This document shows positions 26,001 to 32,751 of a stretch of DNA of 64,000 nucleotides, piece after piece. Under the pieces are notes generated by a model. That model worked only from the letters and a program-made list of their open reading frames with translations, ran no database searches and was not told the origin of the DNA. The position numbers were made by a program, and so were the translations under genes. The stretch spans positions 249,507 through 313,506 of the forward strand of contig JAUHJS010000003.1 in assembly GCA_030412945.1 (NCBI GenBank). The letters run 5' to 3'. Source of the DNA: Shiella aurantiaca (GTDB lineage Bacteria; Bacteroidota; Bacteroidia; Cytophagales; Cyclobacteriaceae). Numbering within the stretch: position 1 is the stretch's first letter; every line of letters begins with the position of its first letter.

Positions 26001-27875
26001 TCAGGGCCATGGGATATTACCTATACCGATGGCATTACGCCCAACACCTTTACCGTGGCAAGGGAAGATGCAAGTTTCAATGCATCTACAGACCTATATA
26101 CCATTCGCTGGGAGGTGTTCCCAGCCGAGGGCGTTACCAATTATTTCTTGGTGCAAGTAATAGATCAATCCATTGGCTGTACGGCTGTGTTGCAAGGAAG
26201 TGCCCGCATTGAAGTGTTTGATATTCCTTCTATTCAATTGGTGAATACAGGAGCCGTATGTGCCGGAAGCGAAGCCAGAATTGTGATGGAAATAGCAGGT
26301 GGTCTTGCACCCTACACGGTAGTATTGAGCGATGGAAGTCAGGAATATACCCTGAATAATATACAAAACGGGGATGAGTATTTGCAAATAATAGATTTAA
26401 CCACCACTTTCGAGGTAGTGGCCATTCATGATAGTCGTTTTCCATCAGAAGCACGTTGTGAAGGTTCGAACTTAGGAACTCCAGTAACGGTTCCTGTAAA
26501 CCAAAGACCACAAAGTGAAATCAGTGGCTCACAATACCTTTGCTATGGCGATCAGGCGGTAATTACCTTTACCAATACAGGCAATGGGCCGTTTACGATT
26601 GTGTATACCGATGGTAGCCAGCAGTTTACTATCAATAATGCTGCTGCGGTTCATGAAGAGCGTGTCTCTCCATCGATCAACACTACTTACCAATTAGTAT
26701 CGGTTAGTGATGCCAATAATCCGGTGTGTCAATCCAATGCTTCCGATATCAGCGGTGAGGCAATTGTAGAAGTTTCACAGGAGCTATTGCCGGAATTTAC
26801 GGTAGAAGACATTGATGGAAATGCCATCCCTTCCAATACTTTAATTTTACCCGAAAGGCGTTTTTTCTTCCGCAATACAACACCTAGTGCAGAAAATTGG
26901 AGTTATCGTTGGGATTTTGGCGATGGTACTCAAAGAGAAACCGCTACTAACGAAAGGGTGAATCACGAATACGCCACCTATGGCAATTATCAAGTTACTC
27001 TCACCGCCTACAATGAATTCTGTAGCGAGGAGTTTACCCAAGATATTCGATTGGTACCGATTTCTCCCATTGTAGATTTTACCTACACGCCTGAGGACGG
27101 TTGCTTGCCACTGGAGGTACAGTTTACCAATACCACCCAGTTTGGAGATCCTTCCAAATATCGTTGGGATTTTGGGGATGGTAGTGCCATTAGTACAGAA
27201 ATCAATCCTCGCCATATCTACACAAGGCCGGGTGTATATACCGTTACCTTGTCGGGAGCGAATCCTACCAACGAAATAGTGGTAAATGTGAAGCAAGACA
27301 TCATTACGGTGAGCAATGTTCCTTTCGCAGGTTTTGCGGTGGCACCTACGCAAGTATTCTTGCCCGACCAGCCTATTTATTTGCGAAACGATAGTCAAAA
27401 TGCTACTTCCTTTAGCTGGGATTTTGGAGATGGCAATACTTCTGAGGAATATGAGCCGACTCACCTGTATACCGAAGCAGGTGTGTTTAATATCACCTTA
27501 GTGGCCATCAATGATTCAGGTTGTACCGATACGCTTACTTTAGAGGCAGCTGTTACAGCCGAAGAAGGAGGACAAATCAAAGTGCCCAATATTTTCACTC
27601 CGGGCATTTCTAGCGGTTCGGGTGGTTCGGGTGGTGCCGGATTTGGCGACAATGCGGTATTCCTTCCCGTAACCGATGGGGTGGTAGAGTTTGAACTCTT
27701 GATTTATAACCGTTGGGGTCAATTGCTTTTTGAAAGTAAAGACAAGAACGTAGGCTGGGACGGAACCTACAATGGGGCACTATGCCAACAAGATGTATAT
27801 GTGTATAAATTAACGGTAAAACTGCTGAGTGGTGAAATACTCACCAAGCTGGGCGATGTTACTTTACTTCGATAA
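20076..27875 (+). CDS. Giant secreted adhesin-like protein, PKD domains, T9SS C-terminal domain
   Basis: A 2,599-residue protein. The signal peptide lies in MYRKIIFYLGAFLFLTGISQ, cut before AQCSS; an internal ATG at 20097 is an equally good start. Residues to about 1480 hold loosely repeated Ig/PKD-like modules such as SFNFGDGTITTPTTS. About 1484-2238 is eight tandem modules of 90-105 residues, each with a motif like TICRGESANLVF, then YTDG and TTYTLV. Three canonical PKD domains follow (RWDFGDGTQ, RWDFGDGSA, SWDFGDGNT), and from about 2500 a gliding-type T9SS sorting domain (VPNIFTPG, YNRWGQLLFESK, WDGTYNGALCQQDVYVYKL). This is type-B T9SS sorting, as in SprB. Likely surface adhesin or motility track. 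Confidence 0.93.
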   Translation: MRLFFNPMYRKIIFYLGAFLFLTGISQQVHAQCSSLKPAIQVDFDAGNGCGPTAVSYEITYSFFSAQNPNNITIRFRWNDPANNVSEFSVGDPGFVVGGGNTTFSATGSFVYVDNQDCSYEAQAFIVINGVECPSSEQPQFVSSWGRDNQFGAALDINPDEYSICEGEGIPATIFNDASEFNCRIAVEPDAPNQLPRYVQFVYGTNHTNANGIKNVRINTGVGGIVNITDGTGARAANVTRSGVTAAHFGPIEEVPFPANGPTRQSFPVSAVANAANVVGNYVELTMYNWNTCNPWNGSTANPNYADAISETVRINVVDLPSATINYRFSDNSNNPTAQYCPEQGIRLTATGINGADRYRWEIYNGPTAASGIAIDSDGGQRMRKPDNGNNPTSSFGAYENQNFINVDDGFPSSTTPGMKLVRLYVRNTGPDGFCYNLIEGSLEIIQAPAAQIGINGNVAAANTPFEVCYDGSTYDFILTDESTLKNGSTQTTWRVLDRNNSVIYGPVSQNNNATPFDFPEAGNTFSVTDVGHYQVELTNFDNITTCATTDVFDIFVYDLPEATFTASTECAGSTNNTNNTLFQNISGTMQGISPQLNGETITTWEWDFSYDGITFNVERTANNNTSFRRYLNSAGNGVAPSEAGTYDVALRVRTSEGCEDITVTQVTVLPNPVSSFSAEYNGNPYAGEALCPSETLTFTNTSDESLNDVSLSPVSYQLEIQQGASTTIVAIGGENATASYAFPNVSAGALVYTVRLQALGNNGCPIYSAPITVNVSPGAPSNFGITYVSDNNPYDGFANNCSPLELRFTADAATTTLNPDTYTWVIRDGATIINGGGVTQAGNSYDFEFENEFPTISAKNFTVELRPIKGGICIGTSTKIVKINPQPSADFDITLVSENCDEVVYELEATQKGLVTYDWDFNPAPDDLDFTLSGDNNIIRVTYNRPPAAGSNLLPDFILEAENVLGCFSQTITQQPTVPIAKRDDDETIVLTATSATEGCEPNFAVNFSNDTNLGNLPPATTFSLSVRNAANQEVFDAANLSGDLTLVTDFTYTFPTRGFYRVDLIANLPSTCISVSTPPIEVEVNPLPVPAFSTNFTEGCGPLDVQFQDQSTVPSVTGINPTGAVNYRHWTITDISNNVLIEDIPNGGATLNRTLENPNNSGLAFIDYRIDLEVSNTKGCVSPVVSRVVRVFREPEVDFSILGGTSFCQEGYIVEFSIDPEQNPANTTYSFNFGDGTITTPTTSLANQTHTFVNRLGYNGTDSYTVRLTATTPDGCTVTRNRTVTLRPQLDANLVSDKSEGCAPLQVNFTNISLPASNLLQSASWSFREVGTVAWTNFSSGLNNAQHTFVNTSGATKEFEVRLQVTSLQGCTDEFISGNTITVFSSFASGAIVNNNTEVCASEGNVAYQIEPTDVQANSTYTWSISPVVGSSANAFISSGQGTNSIQINYLANAGDLLLQVVEMDDNGCSGVPATLPITVNPLPLGTLNGTTNICRGEITDLVFDLQGTGPFNVIYNEGTTPRSLTGISDGHVLSVSPNSSRNYTLVLIEDLGTGCQNTVNSSAFVNVFNPPSLSVSGNATICRGESANLVFNLGGAGPWDFTYSDGTSTFDVIGVNSSSHVVSVSPTATTTYSLVSITDANTCSNTSLNGSVVVQVNDLPQAVLSGNQAICKGESPELQIEFLAGEAPFRIRYTDGSLIYTLVDVNPDPITNTFFFSPNAPISTVTYTLVDIRDANNPNCFADIPSGLLTGSALVQVNELPTAALSTEENSIATSATICVGDEIPLYFTLTGAGPFSVSYTDGFSTFSDVFDNGDFITVSPLDNTTYTLLEVVDNSTTQCVAQELGEEVNITVNPLPTADFTVLTPTICEGGQTTLRFTFGGNGPWMFSYTDGISTFSRVSFNTTFDEVVQLNAATTFTLTEVSDNNGCTIFPTISRDVNINNLPTALLQGSDLYCQGESVELVMSINGNASSGPWDITYTDGITPNTFTVAREDASFNASTDLYTIRWEVFPAEGVTNYFLVQVIDQSIGCTAVLQGSARIEVFDIPSIQLVNTGAVCAGSEARIVMEIAGGLAPYTVVLSDGSQEYTLNNIQNGDEYLQIIDLTTTFEVVAIHDSRFPSEARCEGSNLGTPVTVPVNQRPQSEISGSQYLCYGDQAVITFTNTGNGPFTIVYTDGSQQFTINNAAAVHEERVSPSINTTYQLVSVSDANNPVCQSNASDISGEAIVEVSQELLPEFTVEDIDGNAIPSNTLILPERRFFFRNTTPSAENWSYRWDFGDGTQRETATNERVNHEYATYGNYQVTLTAYNEFCSEEFTQDIRLVPISPIVDFTYTPEDGCLPLEVQFTNTTQFGDPSKYRWDFGDGSAISTEINPRHIYTRPGVYTVTLSGANPTNEIVVNVKQDIITVSNVPFAGFAVAPTQVFLPDQPIYLRNDSQNATSFSWDFGDGNTSEEYEPTHLYTEAGVFNITLVAINDSGCTDTLTLEAAVTAEEGGQIKVPNIFTPGISSGSGGSGGAGFGDNAVFLPVTDGVVEFELLIYNRWGQLLFESKDKNVGWDGTYNGALCQQDVYVYKLTVKLLSGEILTKLGDVTLLR
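24520..26795 (+). repeat. Eight tandem ~95-codon repeats inside the giant adhesin
   Basis: Each module begins at a TICxGE-like cysteine (NICRGE, TICRGE, AICKGE, TICVGD, TICEGG, LYCQGE, AVCAGS, YLCYGD) and passes through GPF or GPW, a YTDG turn, a TTYTLV strand and a second Cys, ending VNxLP. The two cysteines probably form a disulfide in each Ig-like fold. The copies are diverged at protein level. Confidence 0.85.
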
Positions 27876-27879
27876 TGCT

Positions 27880-28905
27880 ATGCGTATGAAATCATTTATT
27901 TTATTCATTTTAGTAAGCCTAGCCTTGTCGGTAGCGCTTAAAGCGCAAGATCCGCAGTTTTCGCAGTATTATGCCTCGCCCTTGTATTTGAATCCGGCTT
28001 TTGCTGGCTCTACCGAAATGCACCGTGTGGCTTTGAATAATCGCTTGCAGTGGCCCAACCTACCTCAAACCTATACCACCTATGCGCTGTCTTATGATTA
28101 CAATATGGCGCATCTGAACAGTGGTTTTGGTCTCTTGCTTACCACCGATAAAGCCGGAAGCAGTAGCCTGCGCAATACCAATGCAGGGTTCCTTTATGCC
28201 TACAAGATTCATTTGAACAATAAATGGGTAATCACCCCCGGTTTGAATTTTAGCTATACGCACCGAGATATTGATTACAGCAAACTCCTTTTCCCGGATC
28301 AAATCAGTTCGGATGGTTCAGGAGTACTTCCTGTAAGTCCGGGGGGAAGTGGCGCCAATCGGATTGAGAAAGTACAATACTTTGATTTTGGAACAGGCCT
28401 TTTGGTGTATAACCGCGCGGCATGGTTTGGAGGTAGTTTACATCATATTCCTCAGCCCAACACTTCATTTTTAGGTGGAAATGATAGACTTCCGATGAAA
28501 CTCACCGTGCATGGTGGCGTGAAAATCCCCTTGTATTATGGACCACAGAAGTTGAGCCGTATGTCCAGTATTAGTCCATCCTTCATTTATAAAACCCAAG
28601 GAGAGTTTGACCAGTTGGATGTTGGGATGAATTTCACCTATGATCCTATTATGGCAGGGCTTTGGTATCGTGGACTTCCCATTCGTCAAACGGTAGATGA
28701 TCAATTCAGCCGCGATGCTGTTACCTTTATTATGGGCCTAAATTTCAAGGATTTGCAAATGGGCTATAGCTACGATATCACCGTTAGCCGACTGGGAGCC
28801 AATAGTGGAGGAGCACATGAGATTTCCCTTATTTATGAATTCACCTACGAGAATTTGCATCGGGTGAAAAGAAAAGAGAAATTTATGCCTTGTCCATCTT
28901 TTTAA
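27880..28905 (+). CDS. PorP/SprF family type IX secretion outer-membrane protein
   Basis: A 341-residue protein with signal peptide (MRMKSFILFILVSLALSVAL, cut near KAQ) and the family start DPQFSQYYASPLYLNPAFAG. The remainder is beta-barrel-like, ending SLIYEFTYENLH. PorP/SprF proteins sit in the outer membrane beside the T9SS and act on specific type-B cargo, usually the gene immediately upstream. Here it starts four bases after the giant cargo's stop, making a cargo-partner pair. The longer frame from 27829 lies inside the upstream gene and is rejected; ATG 27886 is another possible start. Confidence 0.95.
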   Translation: MRMKSFILFILVSLALSVALKAQDPQFSQYYASPLYLNPAFAGSTEMHRVALNNRLQWPNLPQTYTTYALSYDYNMAHLNSGFGLLLTTDKAGSSSLRNTNAGFLYAYKIHLNNKWVITPGLNFSYTHRDIDYSKLLFPDQISSDGSGVLPVSPGGSGANRIEKVQYFDFGTGLLVYNRAAWFGGSLHHIPQPNTSFLGGNDRLPMKLTVHGGVKIPLYYGPQKLSRMSSISPSFIYKTQGEFDQLDVGMNFTYDPIMAGLWYRGLPIRQTVDDQFSRDAVTFIMGLNFKDLQMGYSYDITVSRLGANSGGAHEISLIYEFTYENLHRVKRKEKFMPCPSF

Positions 28906-28908
28906 TGC

Positions 28909-29415
28909 ATGAAGCAACATAGTCTGGCCAGTTTGGATGACAACTCCACTTGGCATCTGAAGGCAGAGCAACAATCCTTGTTATTAGTGTCTTTCAAAAA
29001 TACCAATGAACTAAACTACTGGCACGAAAAGCTGGGCATATCTCCTGTGATTTTACTCACTCGATCAGAACAGGTATATGAAGTGATTTTCAAGATTCCC
29101 GAAATCCTATGGGATATCATCGAATACGCTGAAAAGCCGCTTGAAGTGTATTTGCAGCATGCCAAAGAACTTCCTGCTTCGGCTTTTACGCCTGATAAAG
29201 AAGTAGTTATTAACCTGCTTCGGAATGGGGAACTCTTTCACTTACTTAAGCCTCTTCGCAAGCCCGTTTTTGCTTTTCCTATTTCTGCAAAGTCGCTTGA
29301 GGGCATTGCTTGGCCTAGCGAAGATAATGTACTACCTTTGGCGACCAATGAAATTTACCCCACCCAGCCCAAACGCCTACGTTTAGGCCTCAATGGGGAC
29401 ATTAAGTTTCTATAA
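28909..29415 (+). CDS. Degenerate YrdC/Sua5-fold protein (threonylcarbamoyl-AMP synthase-like)
   Basis: A 168-residue protein that can be aligned by eye with the middle of TsaC/Sua5 (YrdC). SPVILLTRSEQVYEVIFKIP matches the strand-helix after the KxR motif. IPEILWDIIEYAEKPLEVYL matches the family's IPExxWDLIExxDKPLTI block, and RKPVFAFPIS replaces KPIVSTSANISG. The active-site parts are gone: no YPTDTVYGLG segment, no KxR, and STSAN is altered. So it has probably lost catalysis. It is three bases after sprF-like and 15 before the CCA-adding enzyme, a tRNA-maturation neighbour. The alternative is an unrelated fold with chance similarity. Confidence 0.65.
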   Translation: MKQHSLASLDDNSTWHLKAEQQSLLLVSFKNTNELNYWHEKLGISPVILLTRSEQVYEVIFKIPEILWDIIEYAEKPLEVYLQHAKELPASAFTPDKEVVINLLRNGELFHLLKPLRKPVFAFPISAKSLEGIAWPSEDNVLPLATNEIYPTQPKRLRLGLNGDIKFL

Positions 29416-29430
29416 ACGCTTTCCCGATTC

Positions 29431-30867
29431 ATGAATTTTTCTGCTCAACTTGGTCATAATTCCATCATTCGATTAGTACAGGAAAGTGCGGCAGATTTAG
29501 GGCTAGAGACCTATCTGATAGGCGGATATGTGCGCGACTTACTACTAAAGCGTGATTCAAAAGACCTTGATTTTGTTTGCGTAGGAAGTGGAATCAGCTT
29601 GGCTATGCAAGTAGCCGAAAAAGCTGGACTAAAAGGCAAGGTCACAATCTTCAAACATTTTGGCACCGCTATGGTGCATATCGATGGCCTCGATGTGGAG
29701 TTTGTAGGGGCAAGGAGAGAATCCTATCGTTCCGATTCGCGCAAGCCTTTAGTAGAGGATGGGACTTTGGAAGACGACCAGAATCGTAGGGATTTTACCA
29801 TCAATGCACTGGCTATTTCAATGAATTCGGCCAATTTTGGTGAACTTATCGATCCATTTGGAGGGGTTGAAGATTTGAGAAAGAAAATTATCCGCACGCC
29901 TTTAGACGCGGATATTACTTTCTCAGATGATCCACTGCGTATGATGCGGGCTGTCCGCTTTGCCAGTCAGCTGGGTTTTGATATTGAGCCTGATACTTTT
30001 GAAGCCATTAAGCGAAATGCCGAACGCCTAAAGATCATTTCACAAGAGCGTACTACAGAGGAATTGAATAAAATTATCCTTTCCCAAACGCCCTCTTATG
30101 GGTTTAAGTTACTCTTTCATAGCGATTTGCTGCATCAGTTTTTTCCTGAAATGGTAGCCCTTCAAGGCGTAGATACCATCAATGGAAATACCCATAAAGA
30201 TAATTTTTATCACACGCTTCAGGTGCTGGATAATGTGGCCAAGGTTTCCAGTGATTTGTGGCTTCGCTGGGCGGCTATCCTGCATGATATCGCTAAGCCT
30301 CCCACCAAGCGCTATGACCCTAAAGTAGGTTGGACTTTCCATGGGCACGAGGATAAAGGCGCACGCATGGTGCCTTCTTTGTTCCGCAGGTTAAAGTTGC
30401 CTCTGAATGAACCCATGCGCTTTGTGCAAAATCTGGTACGCATGCATTTGCGCCCTATTGCTTTGGTAAAAGATGTGGTGACGGATGCCGCCATCCGTAG
30501 GGTGTTGTTTGAAGCCGGAGAAGATATCGATGCCCTCATGCAGCTTTGCCGTGCCGATATCACCAGTAAAGACCATAGCCGAGTGAGCCGCTACCTGACT
30601 AATTTTGATAGGGTAGAAGCTAAAATGAAAGAGGTAGAAGAGCGCGATCAGCTGCGCAATTTCCAGCCTCCTATTTCGGGCGAAGATATTATGGGCTATT
30701 TCCAACTTAAACCCGGAAAAGAGGTGGGCGAAATCAAAGAAGCCATCCGCGAAGCCATTATTGAAGGGATTATCCCCAACGAAAGAGAAAAAGCATTTCA
30801 ATTAATGATACAAGTAGGCCAGCAAAAAGGCCTTGTTTTTAATTCTAATTATGATGAAAAAAAGTAG
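29431..30867 (+). CDS. CCA tRNA nucleotidyltransferase with HD domain
   Basis: A 478-residue protein. The nucleotidyltransferase head carries YLIGGYVRDLLLKRDSKDLD (GG and DxD catalytic motif), followed by RRDFTINALAIS and DPLRMMRAVRFASQLGF. The C-terminal half has an HD-domain motif at WAAILHDIAKPP and HGHEDKGARM. It adds or repairs the 3' CCA of tRNA; the HD part may carry phosphatase or phosphodiesterase activity. Likely co-transcribed with the YrdC-like gene upstream and the TPR gene downstream (17-bp overlap). Confidence 0.96.
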   Translation: MNFSAQLGHNSIIRLVQESAADLGLETYLIGGYVRDLLLKRDSKDLDFVCVGSGISLAMQVAEKAGLKGKVTIFKHFGTAMVHIDGLDVEFVGARRESYRSDSRKPLVEDGTLEDDQNRRDFTINALAISMNSANFGELIDPFGGVEDLRKKIIRTPLDADITFSDDPLRMMRAVRFASQLGFDIEPDTFEAIKRNAERLKIISQERTTEELNKIILSQTPSYGFKLLFHSDLLHQFFPEMVALQGVDTINGNTHKDNFYHTLQVLDNVAKVSSDLWLRWAAILHDIAKPPTKRYDPKVGWTFHGHEDKGARMVPSLFRRLKLPLNEPMRFVQNLVRMHLRPIALVKDVVTDAAIRRVLFEAGEDIDALMQLCRADITSKDHSRVSRYLTNFDRVEAKMKEVEERDQLRNFQPPISGEDIMGYFQLKPGKEVGEIKEAIREAIIEGIIPNEREKAFQLMIQVGQQKGLVFNSNYDEKK

Positions 30868-31531
30868 TGTAGTACTTATCGCCCTTATCGCCTTTGTAGG
30901 TCAAGTTTGGGCGCAAAATCCCGCCAAGCAATCTGACGATTATAAAAGAGCCGAAGCGCGTTATCACCTTGGTTTGAAATATAATGACATCTCGGTATCA
31001 AAAGCCGCTCTGTATGATATGATTGCCATCGATAAAGAAGACTATTCTTTGCTCGATTCTCTTTCCTACATTTATTTCGATTATCAGCAATTTGCCTCTG
31101 TGGCGCTTATTGGGAAGCAGATTTTGGCCAAATATCCCAATCACCTTCCGGCCTTAGAAATGAGTGCCATTGCTTTTGAAAACTTGGGAGCAATCGATTT
31201 GGCAATCAGTAATTATGAAAGCCTGTATCTGAAAAATAACAGCCTTTTTACCTTATATAAAGTAGCCTCTTTACAGTTGCAAGGTAAACGTTATAAAGAA
31301 GCCCTTATTAATTTGGATGCCATTATTGCCAATATCGAGGCCGAAACCAATCCACTAGAGTTTCCTTTGGACAATAACCAAACTCAGCGTATTCCTATGA
31401 AAGCCGCAGCCTTGAACCTAAAAGGTTTGCTCTACAAAGAAACCGGAGAAGCCGCGCAAGCTAAATCCGCTTTTGAAGCAGCCTTAGCCATTGCCCCCGA
31501 TTTTGCCGCAGCCAAAGAGAATATGAAATAA
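30851..31531 (+). CDS. Periplasmic TPR protein
   Basis: A 226-residue protein with a signal peptide (MMKKSSVVLIALIAFVGQVW, cut near AQN). Two ATG codons at 30851 and 30854 are both possible; the upstream in-frame start lies inside the CCA gene. The mature part is alpha-helical with tetratricopeptide-like segments (LPALEMSAIAFENLGAIDLA, AQAKSAFEAALAIAPDFAAA). Probably a scaffold; no partner is evident. It overlaps the CCA gene by 17 bases and is closed by a terminator. Confidence 0.9.
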   Translation: MMKKSSVVLIALIAFVGQVWAQNPAKQSDDYKRAEARYHLGLKYNDISVSKAALYDMIAIDKEDYSLLDSLSYIYFDYQQFASVALIGKQILAKYPNHLPALEMSAIAFENLGAIDLAISNYESLYLKNNSLFTLYKVASLQLQGKRYKEALINLDAIIANIEAETNPLEFPLDNNQTQRIPMKAAALNLKGLLYKETGEAAQAKSAFEAALAIAPDFAAAKENMK

Positions 31532-31556
31532 TTTTCTGATAGATAAATTCTTGAAG

Positions 31557-31583
31557 AAGAGTCTCTTAGGGGGCTCTTTTTTT
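31557..31583 (+). terminator. Terminator after the TPR gene
   Basis: AAGAGTC and GGCTCTT form a seven-base stem with one G-T pair, then TTTTTTT. It lies 26 bases after the TPR stop and separates it from the sigma operon. Confidence 0.8.
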
Positions 31584-31649
31584 GTTTACATTAAAAAGTA
31601 GAAGTACTGATGCAACTCTCAATCAGGAGCCTGAGTCATTAGCCTGAAA

Positions 31650-32219
31650 TTGAACGTGGAAAATACCGTAGTAAATATTCATCAAGAAGTGGTAGACGGC
31701 TGCATAGCAGGCGACCGCGCGGCACAGTATCGCTTTTATAAGCTGTATGCTAAAGCCATGCTGCATATTTGCTACCGTATGCTACGAGATGAAGAGGCGG
31801 CACAAGATGTGTGTCAGGAGGCGTTTATCAGTGCATTTTCCAATTTTCAGTCTTACAAAGGCGATGCTTCAGTAGGCTCTTGGCTTAAGCGGATTGTGGT
31901 AAACAAAGCCCTTGATTTCTTAAGGAAAAAGAAAGATTTCATCATCGCCCTAAATGATAATGAACACGACAGGGTAGAAGAGGAGGAAGGCTCTTGTGAA
32001 GATACCCAAGCTTCGGTGCAGGTGGTAAAAGAGGCTATTGATGCCTTGCCTGCAGGCTATAGAACGGTACTCACACTCTACCTTTTTGAAGGCTATGATC
32101 ATAAAGAAATTGCCGAAATACTGAACATATCGGAGTCGACCTCCAAAACCCAGTACAATAGGGCAAAAGCAAAATTAAAAGAACAACTCAAGCATTTACG
32201 TCATGAAGCACACGGATAA
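31650..32219 (+). CDS. ECF-family RNA polymerase sigma factor (non-ATG start)
   Basis: A 189-residue sigma-70-family protein. Region 2: AQYRFYKLYAKAMLHICYRM then RDEEAAQDVCQEAFISAFSN and SYKGDASVGSWLKRIVVNKA. Region 4: LPAGYRTVLTLYLFEGYDHK, EIAEILNISESTSKTQYNRA. It starts at TTG 31650 or GTG 31656; the first in-frame ATG (residue 37) would delete part of region 2, so a non-ATG start is needed. It is the first of three overlapping genes with the membrane protein and DUF4097-like gene, a typical ECF sigma/anti-sigma arrangement. Confidence 0.93.
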   Translation: MNVENTVVNIHQEVVDGCIAGDRAAQYRFYKLYAKAMLHICYRMLRDEEAAQDVCQEAFISAFSNFQSYKGDASVGSWLKRIVVNKALDFLRKKKDFIIALNDNEHDRVEEEEGSCEDTQASVQVVKEAIDALPAGYRTVLTLYLFEGYDHKEIAEILNISESTSKTQYNRAKAKLKEQLKHLRHEAHG

Positions 32220-32751
32220 TTGGGAAGAATGGCTAAAGGCCCAGCAGCAGGATTTGGATGCACTGGAACCCAGGGCCAATCATTGGCAGCAAATAGCGAA
32301 GGCATTGGACGAGCAAGCGAAACCTGCACCTTCTTATGTATGGATTTGGAAAGTAGCGGCCATGCTTTTGTTGGTTTTGTCAGTGGCTTTGCTCGTGGAG
32401 CGCAATTACCGCTTGAATCCGGCTGAGAAGGAAGTAAACCTTGCCAGTGTGAATCCCAAATTGCAAGAAGTGGAAACCTATTATACCCAGCTGATTGCTG
32501 AGAGGCAATTGGAAATGAGCAGCTTAAGCGAGCAAGCTCCCGAACTGGAGAAAACTTTCGCTTCTGATTTACAAACCCTCGATTTAGTGTACGAACAACT
32601 CAAAGAAACACTCATAAACAACAACAACGACCCTAAGATACAAGATGCCATGATACTGAATCTGCAGCTAAGAATCAGCATCCTCAATCAACAGGTTCAA
32701 ATTCTACAACAAGTTAAACACGTCAAAAATCATGAAACAACTAGTATATAA
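32203..32751 (+). CDS. Single-pass membrane protein, probable anti-sigma factor
   Basis: A 182-residue protein. Residues 1-45 are cytoplasmic (NWEEWLKAQQQDLDALEPRA), about 46-65 form a transmembrane helix (VWIWKVAAMLLLVLSVALLV), and the periplasmic part is helical (EELRQ-rich). The first 17 bases overlap the sigma gene, suggesting coupled translation. No zinc-binding HxxxCxxC motif is present, so it is not a ZAS-type anti-sigma; position and topology are the only argument. Confidence 0.7.
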   Translation: MKHTDNWEEWLKAQQQDLDALEPRANHWQQIAKALDEQAKPAPSYVWIWKVAAMLLLVLSVALLVERNYRLNPAEKEVNLASVNPKLQEVETYYTQLIAERQLEMSSLSEQAPELEKTFASDLQTLDLVYEQLKETLINNNNDPKIQDAMILNLQLRISILNQQVQILQQVKHVKNHETTSI

